Below, piece after piece: positions 20,535 through 30,131 of a stretch of DNA of 64,000 nt. Both the position numbers and the translations under genes were made by a program. Below the pieces are notes generated by a model. It worked only from the letters and a program-made list of their open reading frames with translations, made no database searches and was not told the DNA's origin. How positions within the stretch are numbered: position 1 is the stretch's first letter; each line of letters starts with the position of its first letter. The DNA comes from DATJHM01 sp963777355 (GTDB lineage: Bacteria > Chloroflexota > Ktedonobacteria > Ktedonobacterales > Ktedonobacteraceae): contig CAVZQK010000020.1 of NCBI GenBank assembly GCA_963777355.1, forward strand, positions 124,001 through 188,000, in the 5' to 3' direction.

Positions 20535-21746
20535 CTAGTCATCGATAGCCTGGTAGGCCAGGGTCAAGAAATCGAGACAGACATCCGGTGGTTGAGGAGA
20601 ACTCCAGGCCTGCTGGGTCATGAGAATAGTAACCATCTCCTCTTTGGGATCTGAACACCACGAGGTACCCAGGCCACCATCCCAGCCGTAACGGCCAGGC
20701 ACCGCCGCAATACCATCGCGCCTGGTAACCATAGAGACGCCAAATCCCCAACCCATGCCATCAAAATCGCCGGGGTTCAGGCCTGACAGGGCTTTCTGCT
20801 CAGGCGTCAGTTGATCGGTTGTCATTGTCTCAACTGAAAGCCTCGACAGGATACGCTCGTTGCCATGTTTACCCTGAGAGAGCATCATCTGACCAAAGGC
20901 CAGGTAGTCGTCGATGGTCGAAACCAGTCCGCCCGCACCTGACGGAAAGGCAGGTGGACGGCTCCATTGACCTCCCTCGGACCTATCATAGAGAGCACGT
21001 TCTCCACTTGCGTAATCGGTCCAGTAACTGGTCGCCAGGCGATCAATCTTGGAAGCGGGCACGCTGAAACCGGTATCCTTCATACCGAGTGGCTCGAAGA
21101 TGCGCTCACGGAAGAATGTCTCCAGCGGCTGACCAGAGACACGCGCAATCAGCACGCCCAGGATATCGGAGCCTGTGTTGTATATCCACCGCTCACCCGG
21201 CTGGTACATGAGCGGAAGGCTCCCCAAACGACGCATCCACTCGTCTGGCGCAGGCATCGTCGCTGGACTTGGCGGCCCCATACCAATCTGCTGCTCGTTC
21301 GCGGCCTTTAGAATCGGATACGCGTCCGGGAATGCCATTATCTGCCCGAAGCCCATACGGAAGGTGAGCAGGTCACGCAGCGTGATTGGTCGATGCGCAG
21401 ACACAGTCTCGTCAAGCGGCCCATCGAGTCGCCTCAAGACCTGGCGTTCGGCCAGTTCGGGAAGCCAGCGATCCACCGAATCGTCCAGCCGCAACTTACA
21501 TTCCTCTACCAGGATCATCGTCGCTACTGCCGTAATTGGTTTGGTCATCGAGGAGATGCGGAAGATGGTATCGCGCCGCATCGGATCAGGATCTGTGAGA
21601 GTCTTCAAGCCAAGCGCATCAACATGCACCTCGCCCCGGCGGCTAACTAACGAGACAAGACCAGGAACCGCGCCGCGCTCGACAGCACCCGCCATAACAT
21701 CATGCATGCGGGCAAGCCGCATCCTGGACAATCCTCCGCTGCTCAT
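20535..21746 (-). CDS. serine hydrolase, class C beta-lactamase fold
   Basis: A 403-residue esterase or peptidase of the beta-lactamase/penicillin-binding superfamily. Visible active-site elements: SMTK (SxxK) near residue 68 in ISSMTKPITAV, YNTG (YxN-like) in RWIYNTGSDILGVL near 190, and a C-terminal GWDGGLGTSW in place of the KTG/HxG box. No signal peptide is apparent, so it is probably cytosolic and more like EstB-type esterases than an exported lactamase. Its ATG at 21746 overlaps the stop of the VOC gene (ATGA), indicating translational coupling. The frame is intact. The substrate is unknown, and antibiotic hydrolysis should not be assumed. Confidence 0.88.
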   Translation of the reverse strand: MSSGGLSRMRLARMHDVMAGAVERGAVPGLVSLVSRRGEVHVDALGLKTLTDPDPMRRDTIFRISSMTKPITAVATMILVEECKLRLDDSVDRWLPELAERQVLRRLDGPLDETVSAHRPITLRDLLTFRMGFGQIMAFPDAYPILKAANEQQIGMGPPSPATMPAPDEWMRRLGSLPLMYQPGERWIYNTGSDILGVLIARVSGQPLETFFRERIFEPLGMKDTGFSVPASKIDRLATSYWTDYASGERALYDRSEGGQWSRPPAFPSGAGGLVSTIDDYLAFGQMMLSQGKHGNERILSRLSVETMTTDQLTPEQKALSGLNPGDFDGMGWGFGVSMVTRRDGIAAVPGRYGWDGGLGTSWCSDPKEEMVTILMTQQAWSSPQPPDVCLDFLTLAYQAIDD

Positions 21747-22135
21747 TGTCTGCTCCCTTCATCTTCTTCAAGCACAGACAATATATTGCCAGAGGGATCT
21801 TTAAACCACGCGATCTTCGGACCACCGCCACGGAAAATCCCCTTTTCGTCTGTCACCAGCTGACCTTCATTGTAGGACTCGAAATGCACGCCTTGTCTGA
21901 CCAGATCATCTACCGCTTGCTCAATGTTGCTAACAGGAAAATTCAGGATGGTGAAGGTAGCGGGAATATGGTTCTCCTTCGGATACAGCAAGATGTTCGT
22001 CCCACCAGCAAGATGCAATTCTAACAGGCCGTGCGCTTCAGACACGTCTAGTCCGAGCGTTTGACCGTAGAACTCCCTGGCTTTTTGCAAGTTGTTGACT
22101 GAAAAACCGGAAAATGCTTTCGTCTCTTTGAACAT
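21743..22135 (-). CDS. VOC-family (glyoxalase/bleomycin-resistance fold) protein
   Basis: 130 residues from ATG 22135, preferred over the upstream in-frame start at 22186 because GAGGGTGAG lies just before it. The sequence has the two-module VOC pattern: FSGFSVNNLQKAREFYGQTL at the first strand-helix, a central LELHLAGGTNILLYP, and KIAWFKDPSGNILSVLEE near the C-terminus, where the Glu is a common metal ligand. Metal dependence and substrate are not determined. It is coupled by a 4-bp overlap to the serine hydrolase. Confidence 0.85.
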   Translation of the reverse strand: MFKETKAFSGFSVNNLQKAREFYGQTLGLDVSEAHGLLELHLAGGTNILLYPKENHIPATFTILNFPVSNIEQAVDDLVRQGVHFESYNEGQLVTDEKGIFRGGGPKIAWFKDPSGNILSVLEEDEGSRQ

Positions 22136-22293
22136 TGGCTCACCCTCTACTTTCTCAATACTTCTCTCAAAAAGAATATTCTTCACTCATGTATTCTTTT
22201 CAGTTGGTCAAATGTGGCAAGCCAACGCGAACCATTCCTGCTCCTCGTCGCTAACAGGGATGGACGATAGGAGAAAGCAGCTGCGATAAAACT

Positions 22294-24498
22294 TTATTTA
22301 CTCCCCACAGTAGAAGATACAGTAGGAGAGGAGAGCGGGCTAGAGGTCGTACCTGCCAGGTGAAATGCATAGAGATTGCCATCATCGGAGCCGACATAGA
22401 CCACTCCATTGGCTATGGTCGCTGAGGAAACGACTTGATTCCCCGTGGTAAAGGTCCAGTCTATGGTACCATCCTCAGCACTGAGAGCATACATCTTATG
22501 GTCATCCGAACCGACATAGACCACTCCGTTGGCAACAGTTGGTGAGGAGCGCACACTACTTCCAGTTGGCACAGACCAGGCCAACTCTCCACTCGCCGCG
22601 TTCAAGGAATATAATTTATTGTCTTCTGAACCAACATAGACGCTACCATAGGCGACGGCGGGCGAAGACATAATACTGTTGCCGGTCAGTACTTTCCAGA
22701 GCACCACTCCTGTAGTAGCTTTGATCGCATAAAAAGTGTGATCATTCGAGCCGACATAGACCACTCCATTGGCAATGGCCGGAGAGGAAACAACTTGATC
22801 TCCGGTAGTAAAGGTCCAGCGCAGGGTACCATTCGCGGCGTTAACAGCGTACACATTGTGGTCATCGGAACCGACATAGACCACTCCATTGGCAACAGCA
22901 GGCGAAGAGCGGACCTCGCTTCCCGTTGGCAAAGACCAGATATACGCGCCGTTCGAGGCGTTAAAGGCGTAGAGTTTCCCATCATCTGAACCAATATAAA
23001 TTACGCCGTTCGCCAGCGTCGGAGAGGAGCCAATCCTCCCTTTCGTGGGCGCTTTCCAGAGGACAGCCCCTGTCCTGGCATTGAAAGCATAGAGATTATC
23101 GTCAAATGAACCCATATAGACGACGCCATTGGCGACAGTTGGCGCACAGCCAAAATCATAACTGCCAATATGGGCTTTCCAGAGTAGAGCGCCTGTATTG
23201 ATATTCAGGGCATACATATACCCATTATGCGAGGTACCATCATTCGCATTGATATAAGCAATACCATTGGCGACTGTTGCAGCGGAGCCGATGCCGCCTC
23301 CAATCGGAGTCTTCCAGGCTAGCACTAATTGAGAGGCATTTGTAGAGCTGAGTATCTTTTCATCGAGATTAACGCGGGTATGCTGCGCATTAAAATCGGC
23401 CAGCGCCTCGCCAGGGGTAATAGTTGCGTGAGCCTTAGTAGCAGTCACAGAAGTTTTGCTAGCGGTTGTAAGTGAGGCGGCATGACTCCAATTGTTCAAT
23501 GATGAAAGGAGGAAGGCAACACTTCCGGCAGCAAGAATGAAGGCTAAGCCAATCAGTAGCATAGACCCAGGTATTGATAAAGCTTTTCGCTGCTGAACAG
23601 GTCTTACAACATTTCTAGATTTTAGCACCCGTTGCCGCTGCGTCAAAATAGTAGGTGCCTCTTGTGCTTGATCGGCCTGGGCGAGAGCCTGGGCAAATTC
23701 TTCGACAGAGGCAAAACGCTGCTCAGGGTCTTTAGCAAGCGCTCGCAGGACCACACGCTCTATTGCTGGTGGGAGAATCGGTACCTTTGCGCGCAAAGGA
23801 ATAGGCGGCATATGCACATGCTGGTACATAACTGCCAGGGCATCTCCAGAGAAAGGGCGGACCCCACAGAGCCATTCATAGACAACAACGCCCAACGCGT
23901 ACTGATCGCTGGAAGGGTGACGGTGGCCCATAATCTGCTCAGGTGCCATATAGTAGACCGTGCCAGTAGTGTCTGAGTCAATCTTTTTCTGTGTAATCAA
24001 GGTGCTCGTATTTTGCTCAATGCCGGAAATGCCAAAGTCACTGAGCAAAAGCTGGCCATTGCTATCCAGCAACATATTTTCTGGCTTCACATCGCGATGC
24101 ACGACTTTTCTATCGTGTGCGTACTGTAAAGCCTGAGCGACCTGACTGGTATAAGAAATAACGGTAGCGAGTGGCAAAGGCGTGCCTTTGGGATAAGACT
24201 GGCGCAAGGTACCGAGAACCGCATGGTCCATCACGAGAAATGGTATGCTATCTTCAACCCCGAAGTCGAGTACGCGCACAATATGCGGATGCCGTAGATG
24301 AGCAATGATCCTCGCTTCTCGGAGGAAATCATCCAGTTCACTACTCCCTATCTTAACATGAAGTACTTTGATGGCAGCCTGAGTTCCCAGGTGAACATGT
24401 TCACCCAGGTAGACATCCGCAGACCCTCCCCGCCCTATTATTCGGAGCAAGCGATAATTGCCCAATTGTTGACCAACATAATCAATCACTATGGGCAC
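22294..24498 (-). CDS. PknB-like Ser/Thr kinase with PQQ beta-propeller ectodomain
   Basis: 734 residues. The kinase domain (12-275) is complete: GRGGSADVY glycine loop, Lys44 in AAIKVL, Glu61, catalytic HRDVKPEN (Asp136, Asn141), DFG 154-156 and YYMAPEQ. A basic juxtamembrane stretch and one transmembrane helix (about 306-330) follow. The C-terminal 360 residues are eight PQQ/WD-like blades of the form ANGVVYVGSDDxxxYA plus W-x-TG, predicted outside the cell. In such receptors the propeller may sense a ligand and control kinase dimerisation. Blades 4-5 and 7-8 are more alike than adjacent blades, so part of the propeller arose by a three-blade duplication. The start at ATG 24498 is preceded by AGGAGGTGCCC. 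Confidence 0.93.
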   Translation of the reverse strand: MPIVIDYVGQQLGNYRLLRIIGRGGSADVYLGEHVHLGTQAAIKVLHVKIGSSELDDFLREARIIAHLRHPHIVRVLDFGVEDSIPFLVMDHAVLGTLRQSYPKGTPLPLATVISYTSQVAQALQYAHDRKVVHRDVKPENMLLDSNGQLLLSDFGISGIEQNTSTLITQKKIDSDTTGTVYYMAPEQIMGHRHPSSDQYALGVVVYEWLCGVRPFSGDALAVMYQHVHMPPIPLRAKVPILPPAIERVVLRALAKDPEQRFASVEEFAQALAQADQAQEAPTILTQRQRVLKSRNVVRPVQQRKALSIPGSMLLIGLAFILAAGSVAFLLSSLNNWSHAASLTTASKTSVTATKAHATITPGEALADFNAQHTRVNLDEKILSSTNASQLVLAWKTPIGGGIGSAATVANGIAYINANDGTSHNGYMYALNINTGALLWKAHIGSYDFGCAPTVANGVVYMGSFDDNLYAFNARTGAVLWKAPTKGRIGSSPTLANGVIYIGSDDGKLYAFNASNGAYIWSLPTGSEVRSSPAVANGVVYVGSDDHNVYAVNAANGTLRWTFTTGDQVVSSPAIANGVVYVGSNDHTFYAIKATTGVVLWKVLTGNSIMSSPAVAYGSVYVGSEDNKLYSLNAASGELAWSVPTGSSVRSSPTVANGVVYVGSDDHKMYALSAEDGTIDWTFTTGNQVVSSATIANGVVYVGSDDGNLYAFHLAGTTSSPLSSPTVSSTVGSK

Positions 24499-24812
24499 CT
24501 CCTAATATATTTCAAAACTTTCAATGCCTTACCAGTTATTTCAAGATAATATAAAATAAGTAAAACGCAGTTATATATATAAAAATTAGATTATTAAGCG
24601 ATTCCCACTACTCATGAATTGCCTCAAACTGCGATATCAGGGTAATTATAACACAGACAGAGATGGGAAACTATAAATCTGGCCTATTATATCGATAAAT
24701 GCTTACCTAAGGTAAGTTACTGCATAACTACCTTCTTTTGCAAGATCGCTAAAGAAAGAAGAGAGGTGATTGGTGAGCATGGAGCGGCAAACCGATGGAA
24801 AAAGGTAAACCA
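24499..24812. other. AT-rich intergenic gap, no gene seen
   Basis: Lies between the kinase promoter side and the end of the methyltransferase gene. Low GC with no frame of note. It should include the kinase promoter, but no box pair stands out. Confidence 0.4.
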
Positions 24813-26432
24813 TTAAATCTCCAACAAGTTCATCTGAATTACATCCTTAGCAACCAGGCGTTTTCTTTCAGGAGTAAGTCCTACTGCATTGATGGAACTA
24901 CTTCGGAGCAACTCTCGCAGATCCTCTGGCCAGATAATCTCACAGGCATTCTGCATCACCTCTATACGCTTTAGCTCAATAGTAGCTTGCATTAGAAGGA
25001 GATCTTTATCGATATGCTCAAGTAAAGCATATAAATCAATGCGTTGTAATGACTTTTTCGTAATCGGGCGCTTGGCATCCCAAAAGATGATCGAGCGAAT
25101 GAAATCAAGGCATACAGGATCATTGAGCAGACTGGTGAGAAAAGCAGCCTGCTGAGCAGATTCACAGGCAATAAAATAACAGGTATCATCGAAAATCACA
25201 GGCCGATCATTCACAGGACCAATAGCTACAAATTTCAGGGACTTATACAAACCCGAAATCGCTACTTTATACAATGCAAAGGAATAATCACCTATACCAA
25301 ACATCGAAAAAGGAGGCTGATTCGTGTAGATGGAGGATTTGCGCTGATCAAAAACATTGCTATGAGCGCTGAGATATCTCCATAAATCCGGGGCATCATC
25401 TTCTAAATGTTGTGTCTTCTCACCAACGCGCTTCTGCGTTACAATAACTGCTCTCCTGGGCCGCTCCTTTTCTTTGCCGCCCAGGTCAGAACTCTTTAAA
25501 AGAGGATACACAGAAGCAGGCTCAACTACAACAACTTCACCGAGCTTATTCCGAAGTTGTCCAAATCCGTCATAAACCAACTCAATGACGGGAGCGGCAT
25601 CATGTTTTACTCCCTGCCGCCAGTTCAGAGGGCAGGTGCCCTCGATAAATGCCAGAGTTTTATTTGCATGCAGATTGGAGACAAGTTGCCCATTTATTAG
25701 TCCAATGGTCGAAGTGGGTCTGATAGTATATAAATCTTGATAGACATCAACCTGGTAGAGATGATTTTCCAGGCCAACATCGAGGCAAAACAAACAGGCA
25801 TCGACAGAGGCAGCAAAGTATTTCTTACTATCAAACTTCCTGATAGAAGCTCCGCTGATAGGCAAGTTTACCTCTGATGCAAACTTCAGAATATTGCGGG
25901 CAACCAACGTCTTACAAAGCATAGCCAGCGTTGGTTGTTCCGAGGCAAGCTCATAGAGAAGCTTCAAAATAATATATTCTGCAATATCAAAGTTTGAGCT
26001 ACCAGTCATGGCCTCAAAGCCTGGCAGCTTCTTAAAATTAGATTTACTGGGAACATTGTCACTCTGGAGAGCGCTGAGTGCCGAATTGGTGATCCAGGGA
26101 GGATTGCCAATTACTAAAAGCGGCCCCCTGGTCGTCCATGCTACATCAGACCTGAGATCCAGAGCAAAAATATTCGCCTGCCTGATGCTAACCGCCGTAC
26201 TTTTTTCAGAGATTACAATGCTAGAAGCCTGCTTAACATACTGATCCTGTATCTCAATTCCCTGAATCTCTTCAAACGAGAGCGATGCCTCCAGCAGGCC
26301 GCTAATAAAATTGCCCTGCCCGCAGGTTGGTTCAAGTGCTCTTGTCCATCTTTTACCAGTTGCGGCCAAGCAATTGATTACATCTTTTACAAGCGCAGGA
26401 GGAGTTTGAAAATCGCCTAAATCCTTAGACAT
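24813..26432 (-). CDS. type II DNA adenine methyltransferase of an R-M system
   Basis: Modifies the host DNA at the site cut by the neighbouring nuclease. From the preferred start ATG 26432 (GGAGGAG 5 bp upstream) it is 539 residues. SAM-binding motif I is EPTCGQGNF at 34-42 and the catalytic motif IV is NPPW at 110-113, the class that methylates adenine N6. The motif order, I before IV, fits gamma-type or Eco57I/TaqI-like enzymes. The C-terminal 300 residues, with FFVIGxK-like and FLTSLLNDP stretches, are the probable target-recognition part. The start overlaps the nuclease stop by 8 bp, so translation is coupled. Recognition sequence is unknown. Confidence 0.9.
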   Translation of the reverse strand: MSKDLGDFQTPPALVKDVINCLAATGKRWTRALEPTCGQGNFISGLLEASLSFEEIQGIEIQDQYVKQASSIVISEKSTAVSIRQANIFALDLRSDVAWTTRGPLLVIGNPPWITNSALSALQSDNVPSKSNFKKLPGFEAMTGSSNFDIAEYIILKLLYELASEQPTLAMLCKTLVARNILKFASEVNLPISGASIRKFDSKKYFAASVDACLFCLDVGLENHLYQVDVYQDLYTIRPTSTIGLINGQLVSNLHANKTLAFIEGTCPLNWRQGVKHDAAPVIELVYDGFGQLRNKLGEVVVVEPASVYPLLKSSDLGGKEKERPRRAVIVTQKRVGEKTQHLEDDAPDLWRYLSAHSNVFDQRKSSIYTNQPPFSMFGIGDYSFALYKVAISGLYKSLKFVAIGPVNDRPVIFDDTCYFIACESAQQAAFLTSLLNDPVCLDFIRSIIFWDAKRPITKKSLQRIDLYALLEHIDKDLLLMQATIELKRIEVMQNACEIIWPEDLRELLRSSSINAVGLTPERKRLVAKDVIQMNLLEI

Positions 26433-27102
26433 AAAGCTCCTCCACTCCATTAACATCCCCTCTAACGGCAGCATTAATAGCTCTACTATATTGTAATCTC
26501 CATTGCAAGGCGTTAGATATCGTTAAATATCCTGCTATTGGAGATTGTATGAGAATTCTATTAGCAAGACTTTCTCTGCCGATCTCATCCAAAGGCAAAT
26601 TTCGCTCTTCTAGAAAACCAATCAGATCATCTTTATTACCTTCTCTGCCTAAAATATCTAAAATCCCCTTAGTTGTCTGCCAGTCTCCAGTTCTTTCTTT
26701 GTCTACAAAAACTACATTTCTTATATGTAGTCTAGCAGCTCTAAGAGCTGAATCATCCTCTTTTTCATAGACAAATATGAGAAGATGATAGCCGAGTCCA
26801 TACACTTTCTGGCTAGCATCTCTAAAAGGGCAAGAGGACTGAGGTTGGCTGACAAACGTTGCCTTTAAATCTACATTTATCCCAGGAAGATCAATTCCAT
26901 TAGCAGAATTCCCCGGTATAAATGTATATCTCTCACTCAAATAAGCACGGAAATTTTGTTCAATATATGTTCCTAGCGCTTTACCATCGGTAGTACCATA
27001 TAACTCCGTGATAGCCTTAGCATGAAATTGTTTAGAAAAATCATTTGCAGAACTTTTTAAGCTCTCTAAAGATAATTCTGGTAGCATAAATAAACCCATC
27101 AC
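26425..27102 (-). CDS. type II restriction endonuclease (PD-(D/E)XK candidate)
   Basis: 225 residues, first gene of the R-M pair. A nuclease core is suggested by Glu48 in GTYIEQNF, then IDLPGINVDLKATF with Asp71 and the D-x-K of Asp78/Lys80, followed by YHLLIFVYEK, the usual strand after the catalytic motif. I infer a restriction enzyme from this motif and from immediate coupling to an N6-adenine methyltransferase; no named subtype is recognised. The frame is intact, and the start may be ATG 27102 or the following ATG. Lower GC than the neighbouring housekeeping genes fits horizontal acquisition. Confidence 0.78.
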   Translation of the reverse strand: MMGLFMLPELSLESLKSSANDFSKQFHAKAITELYGTTDGKALGTYIEQNFRAYLSERYTFIPGNSANGIDLPGINVDLKATFVSQPQSSCPFRDASQKVYGLGYHLLIFVYEKEDDSALRAARLHIRNVVFVDKERTGDWQTTKGILDILGREGNKDDLIGFLEERNLPLDEIGRESLANRILIQSPIAGYLTISNALQWRLQYSRAINAAVRGDVNGVEELYV

Positions 27103-27213
27103 ATCAAACTCCCCAAGTAAAAAGTATTAGATAATCGACTAATCACAAAAACCGGTGAGATCCGTATCGAATATACTATAGCCAAACAAACTAATCAAGC
27201 GTGGAGGTAGACT

Positions 27214-27435
27214 TTGGCAATTGAGACAAATGCGATAAAAGTAGTAACAAAAGAATGGGAACCCTTTGGCGGCTTATGTTCTACTGCTATTGTTGCATTA
27301 AGAACAAATCGGTTTTGCTATAGCGCTGAAATTAATTTTGAGTACTACCAACTCGCTCAGCAACGTCTCTTGCGAGAGAATAAGCTTATGGGACAGATCC
27401 CTTCTCCTACCTTATGGGATGAAGAAGATATTTAA
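27214..27435 (+). pseudogene. C-terminal fragment of a second DNA methyltransferase
   Basis: 73 codons from TTG 27214, with TGGAGGT 5-7 bp upstream. The content is only the SAM-binding end of a DNA methylase: EPFGGLCSTAIVALRTNR matches the DPFxGSGTT motif I, and YSAEINFEYYQLAQQRL matches the helix that follows it in beta-class N4/N6 methylases. The catalytic motif is absent. The ribosome-binding site may be fortuitous. It is divergent from the R-M pair and probably the relic of an earlier, replaced methylase. Confidence 0.7.
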
Positions 27436-27550
27436 AATAGCTCTGTAGTAAAAAAGAGAGAAGAAGTAGTTTTTAGAATGAGAAATAGAGGGAATTAAAC
27501 TGAGCAAGGTAAGAAAATGAAGATTGGAGAATGTACTTATTAAACTAACA

Positions 27551-27625
27551 TGGAGCCGGTGAAGGGATTCCAACCCCCGGCCAGCTGTTTACAAAACAGC
27601 TGCTCTACCCCTGAGCTACACCGGC
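27551..27625 (-). tRNA. tRNA-Thr (anticodon TGT)
   Basis: 75 nt including an encoded CCA. Acceptor arms GCCGGTG/CACCGGC pair perfectly; the D stem is GCTC/GAGC with loop AGGGGTA. The anticodon stem GCTGT/ACAGC closes loop TTTGTAA, giving anticodon TGT (reads ACA, Thr). The T loop reads TTGGAAT where TTCGAAT is nearly universal, so base 56 is G instead of C, which is odd or a sequence error. A consensus promoter lies upstream. Confidence 0.95.
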
Positions 27626-27681
27626 CTGTTTATTAAAAATGCTTGGAGAATTTCTGCTTCTTCAAGCGTTTAACAGAGTGG

Positions 27682-27711
27682 ATTATAACAGCTATACTGC
27701 GCCGATGTCAA
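27682..27711 (-). promoter_or_regulatory. consensus sigma-70-type promoter of tRNA-Thr
   Basis: On the minus strand, TTGACA (27706-27711) and TATAAT (27682-27687) with an 18-bp spacer, both perfect boxes. The 5' end of the tRNA is 56 bp further downstream, leaving room for a short 5' leader to be trimmed by RNase P. Confidence 0.88.
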
Positions 27712-27946
27712 GCACTTTCTGTTGCTTTCGGGGCCTGCATATCTGATTGAATACGTTGTGTCGACCAGAGACGAAGCTTAGGAATCTCAGGGAAAACACA
27801 ATGATGCTAAGTTAAATTTAACCCAAAAGCGGCCTTTTCACGAAACGAACTGAAAAGTTGGGCGTATGATTTGTATAACCAAAAACAATACTATGCTTTA
27901 TCTGTCCCCGTAGACGCTGGTTGAATAGTGTGGAAGGAAGATACAG

Positions 27947-28380
27947 ATGATTTTTCAAACAGATACTCCCGCTCAGGGTCAAAATAAAGAGAGATATGCC
28001 CAAAAGACAATTCTGGTCATTGAGGATGATGCCTCATAGGCGAGTTCCTCGTTGACGCGCTCGCGGACACTTCCTACCAGACATTTCTGGTCCCCAATGG
28101 CCTCCAGGCGCTACAACTGGTCAATTCTGTGAAGCCAGCTCTGGTGATTACAGACTATCGCCTTCCATACATGGATGGCATCGAGCTGTATGATCGCCTG
28201 CACGAGAGACAAGACCTGGCCGATATGCCAACTATCATTATGAGCGCCTACCTTCCAATAGAAGAGGTGAAGAAGCGCAAACTGGTAAGTCTGGAAAAAC
28301 CGTTTGAATTGGATGAACTGATCTCAACGATAGAACAGCTCATAAATAGCAAAAATAAGCAACAAGGATATTCTCAATAA
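27947..28380 (+). CDS. single-domain response regulator, one frame break
   Basis: A receiver (REC) domain of about 144 residues. The start is ATG 27947 with GGAAGGA upstream. Acidic pocket ILVIEDDAS, phosphoacceptor Asp in LVITDYRLPYMDG, the switch Ser in IIMSAY and the conserved Lys in LEKPF are all present. One base is missing near 28036: TCATAGGC should read as TCA-ATA-GGC to continue into GEFLVDAL. No output domain follows, so it would act as a phosphotransfer intermediate or through protein contacts. The partner kinase is not adjacent; the GAF kinase at 30132 is the nearest candidate. Confidence 0.85.
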
Positions 28381-28422
28381 GAAAATATCTTACAGTTATA
28401 ACCAGCAAGTTGTGTACTCATT

Positions 28423-29706
28423 TCAGGTACTTTCTCTCCATGTGCAGATAAATTGAGTGTGTTGTTTGAGAATGCTGACCTGTCCTTGAGTAGCAGGTAC
28501 TACTGGCTCATAAGGAGAGACAAGAGGATACGCGCTAATGTGCAGAGCGGCTTCCGCCGGACGGCCATCCGCTTGCCAGACCAGAAACTGATTCCGCAGC
28601 TCCTCGGCAAGTTGTTGGACCGGACCATACCAGCGGATCTTGAGACTGCGCGAAGGCGCGGCCTGGGGCAGAAACGCGAAACCGTCACTCCAGGCGAAAG
28701 CACACAGCCCTTGCTCGCTGAACAGACCAATTGTGGTGCGTGACTTTCCTTTGCCGGTACGTTGAAATAGGGTAGGAACAAAGTCTTTTTCGGCAAATTC
28801 ACCATAAGCGAAAAGCTCGTAAAATGCTGGATGGCGTAACGATAACCAGAGCATAAAACCAAACAACAGCTCTTCCGGTGTGGTTTGGGCAGATAATGCC
28901 AGTTCCTGATAAGGACCCTGCAAAAGCTGAAAAAATGCTTCACCAGAAAGTGACGCTGGCATCTCTGAACGGATATACGTCAAAACCAGGTCTGGCCGCA
29001 GTTGAATGAAACGGCTCTTCTCACTCAGACTTCCCCGCAACGAGACAAAACCACAACCTCGCAACGAGACACTCACCAGGTGATCTCCTTCCCAATCAAA
29101 GGCTACCGAGACCTGGGGACCATAGAGACCAAGAGGTAAGAGAAGACGCCCATTAGAAGCAAGTTGCTCTAACCAGGCAGGAGCAATATCTCCAGCACTT
29201 ACTGTCAAAATAATACGATCATAAGGGGCAAAATCCCCATAACCCAGAGCCCCATCCGCCAATATCACGCGCACCTGCCCATAACCAGCCTGTTGTAGAT
29301 TGATCTGCGCCTGCTTAACAATATCGTCGTCAATATCTATCGTCACTACCTGACCCGTAGGACCAACGAGATGAGCCAGCAGAGCGGCATTATATCCCGG
29401 ACCCGCTCCAATCTCCAGCACGCGTTGGCCCGGCTGCACCTGAAGCTGCTCAAACATAATTGCCATGATTGAAGGCTGAGACGAAGAGCTCACAAATTGG
29501 CCTGCCAGCACTTTGGTAGTAATTGCCTGGTCTCGATATACCTCCTCTAGCGGGAGATGAGAGAGAAACAGGTGGCGTGGCACAGCCCGAAATGCCGCCT
29601 CGATCTGCGGAGAGACGAGATGACCGACCTTTTTCAAGTGATCAATGAGCCCACGATGGAGCTGAGTAGGATCGGGCTTCGATCCATTAGAATGGCAAAT
29701 GTGCAT
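28423..29706 (-). CDS. protein-L-isoaspartate methyltransferase-like enzyme
   Basis: 427 residues. The N-terminal 220 residues are a PCMT-type SAM methyltransferase: VPRHLFL, YRDQAITT, then SSSSQPSIMAIMFEQL (substrate-binding loop), SAM motif VLEIGAGPGYNAALLA and GYGDFAPYDRIILTVSAG. PCMT repairs isoaspartyl residues, but related enzymes modify peptides. The 200-residue C-terminal extension contains a GFVSLRG stretch and is not catalytic; similar extensions occur in actinobacterial and Chloroflexota paralogues, including those next to FxLD-type lanthipeptides. No precursor gene is seen here. The frame is intact. Confidence 0.85.
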   Translation of the reverse strand: MHICHSNGSKPDPTQLHRGLIDHLKKVGHLVSPQIEAAFRAVPRHLFLSHLPLEEVYRDQAITTKVLAGQFVSSSSQPSIMAIMFEQLQVQPGQRVLEIGAGPGYNAALLAHLVGPTGQVVTIDIDDDIVKQAQINLQQAGYGQVRVILADGALGYGDFAPYDRIILTVSAGDIAPAWLEQLASNGRLLLPLGLYGPQVSVAFDWEGDHLVSVSLRGCGFVSLRGSLSEKSRFIQLRPDLVLTYIRSEMPASLSGEAFFQLLQGPYQELALSAQTTPEELLFGFMLWLSLRHPAFYELFAYGEFAEKDFVPTLFQRTGKGKSRTTIGLFSEQGLCAFAWSDGFAFLPQAAPSRSLKIRWYGPVQQLAEELRNQFLVWQADGRPAEAALHISAYPLVSPYEPVVPATQGQVSILKQHTQFICTWREST

Positions 29707-30131
29707 TGTCGACCTCTTTCTGGGTATCTACCCTTTTACTAGATGTAGAAATCATAGTATTGAGGTACAATAGAAATAATAGGTTTTTCATCTCAGCCAT
29801 TTTGATTACAGCTAAAAATAACTTCAGCCTGTTTTATCACCTGCAAATATCTTTATACATTACTATAAAGAAAATGAAAAGTGTCCATCTGAAAATGCCA
29901 GGGTGAATTGCGTCGTTTTTCTCCTAAAAAATGGTTCTGTCAGAGGTTTGTCAGTATTTTGTCAAAATTGGGGCACATATTGTGAGTATCTCTATGCTAC
30001 ACTTTTCTTGAAGAGTTGAGAAACCAACTATGGGATCACGCGCATAAGCAAGGTTTTTCCTTAAAGAATTTTACTCTCTTAACCCTGAAGAAACCCTCTA
30101 ATCTTGTCGATACTATAGATGAGGAGGCCGC
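29707..30131. other. divergent promoter region, no gene
   Basis: AT-rich spacer between the PCMT gene (minus) and the histidine kinase (plus). TTGTCA occurs twice (29948 and 29958) but with no well-spaced -10 box. GAGGAGG at 30119-30125 is the ribosome-binding site for ATG 30132. Confidence 0.45.
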
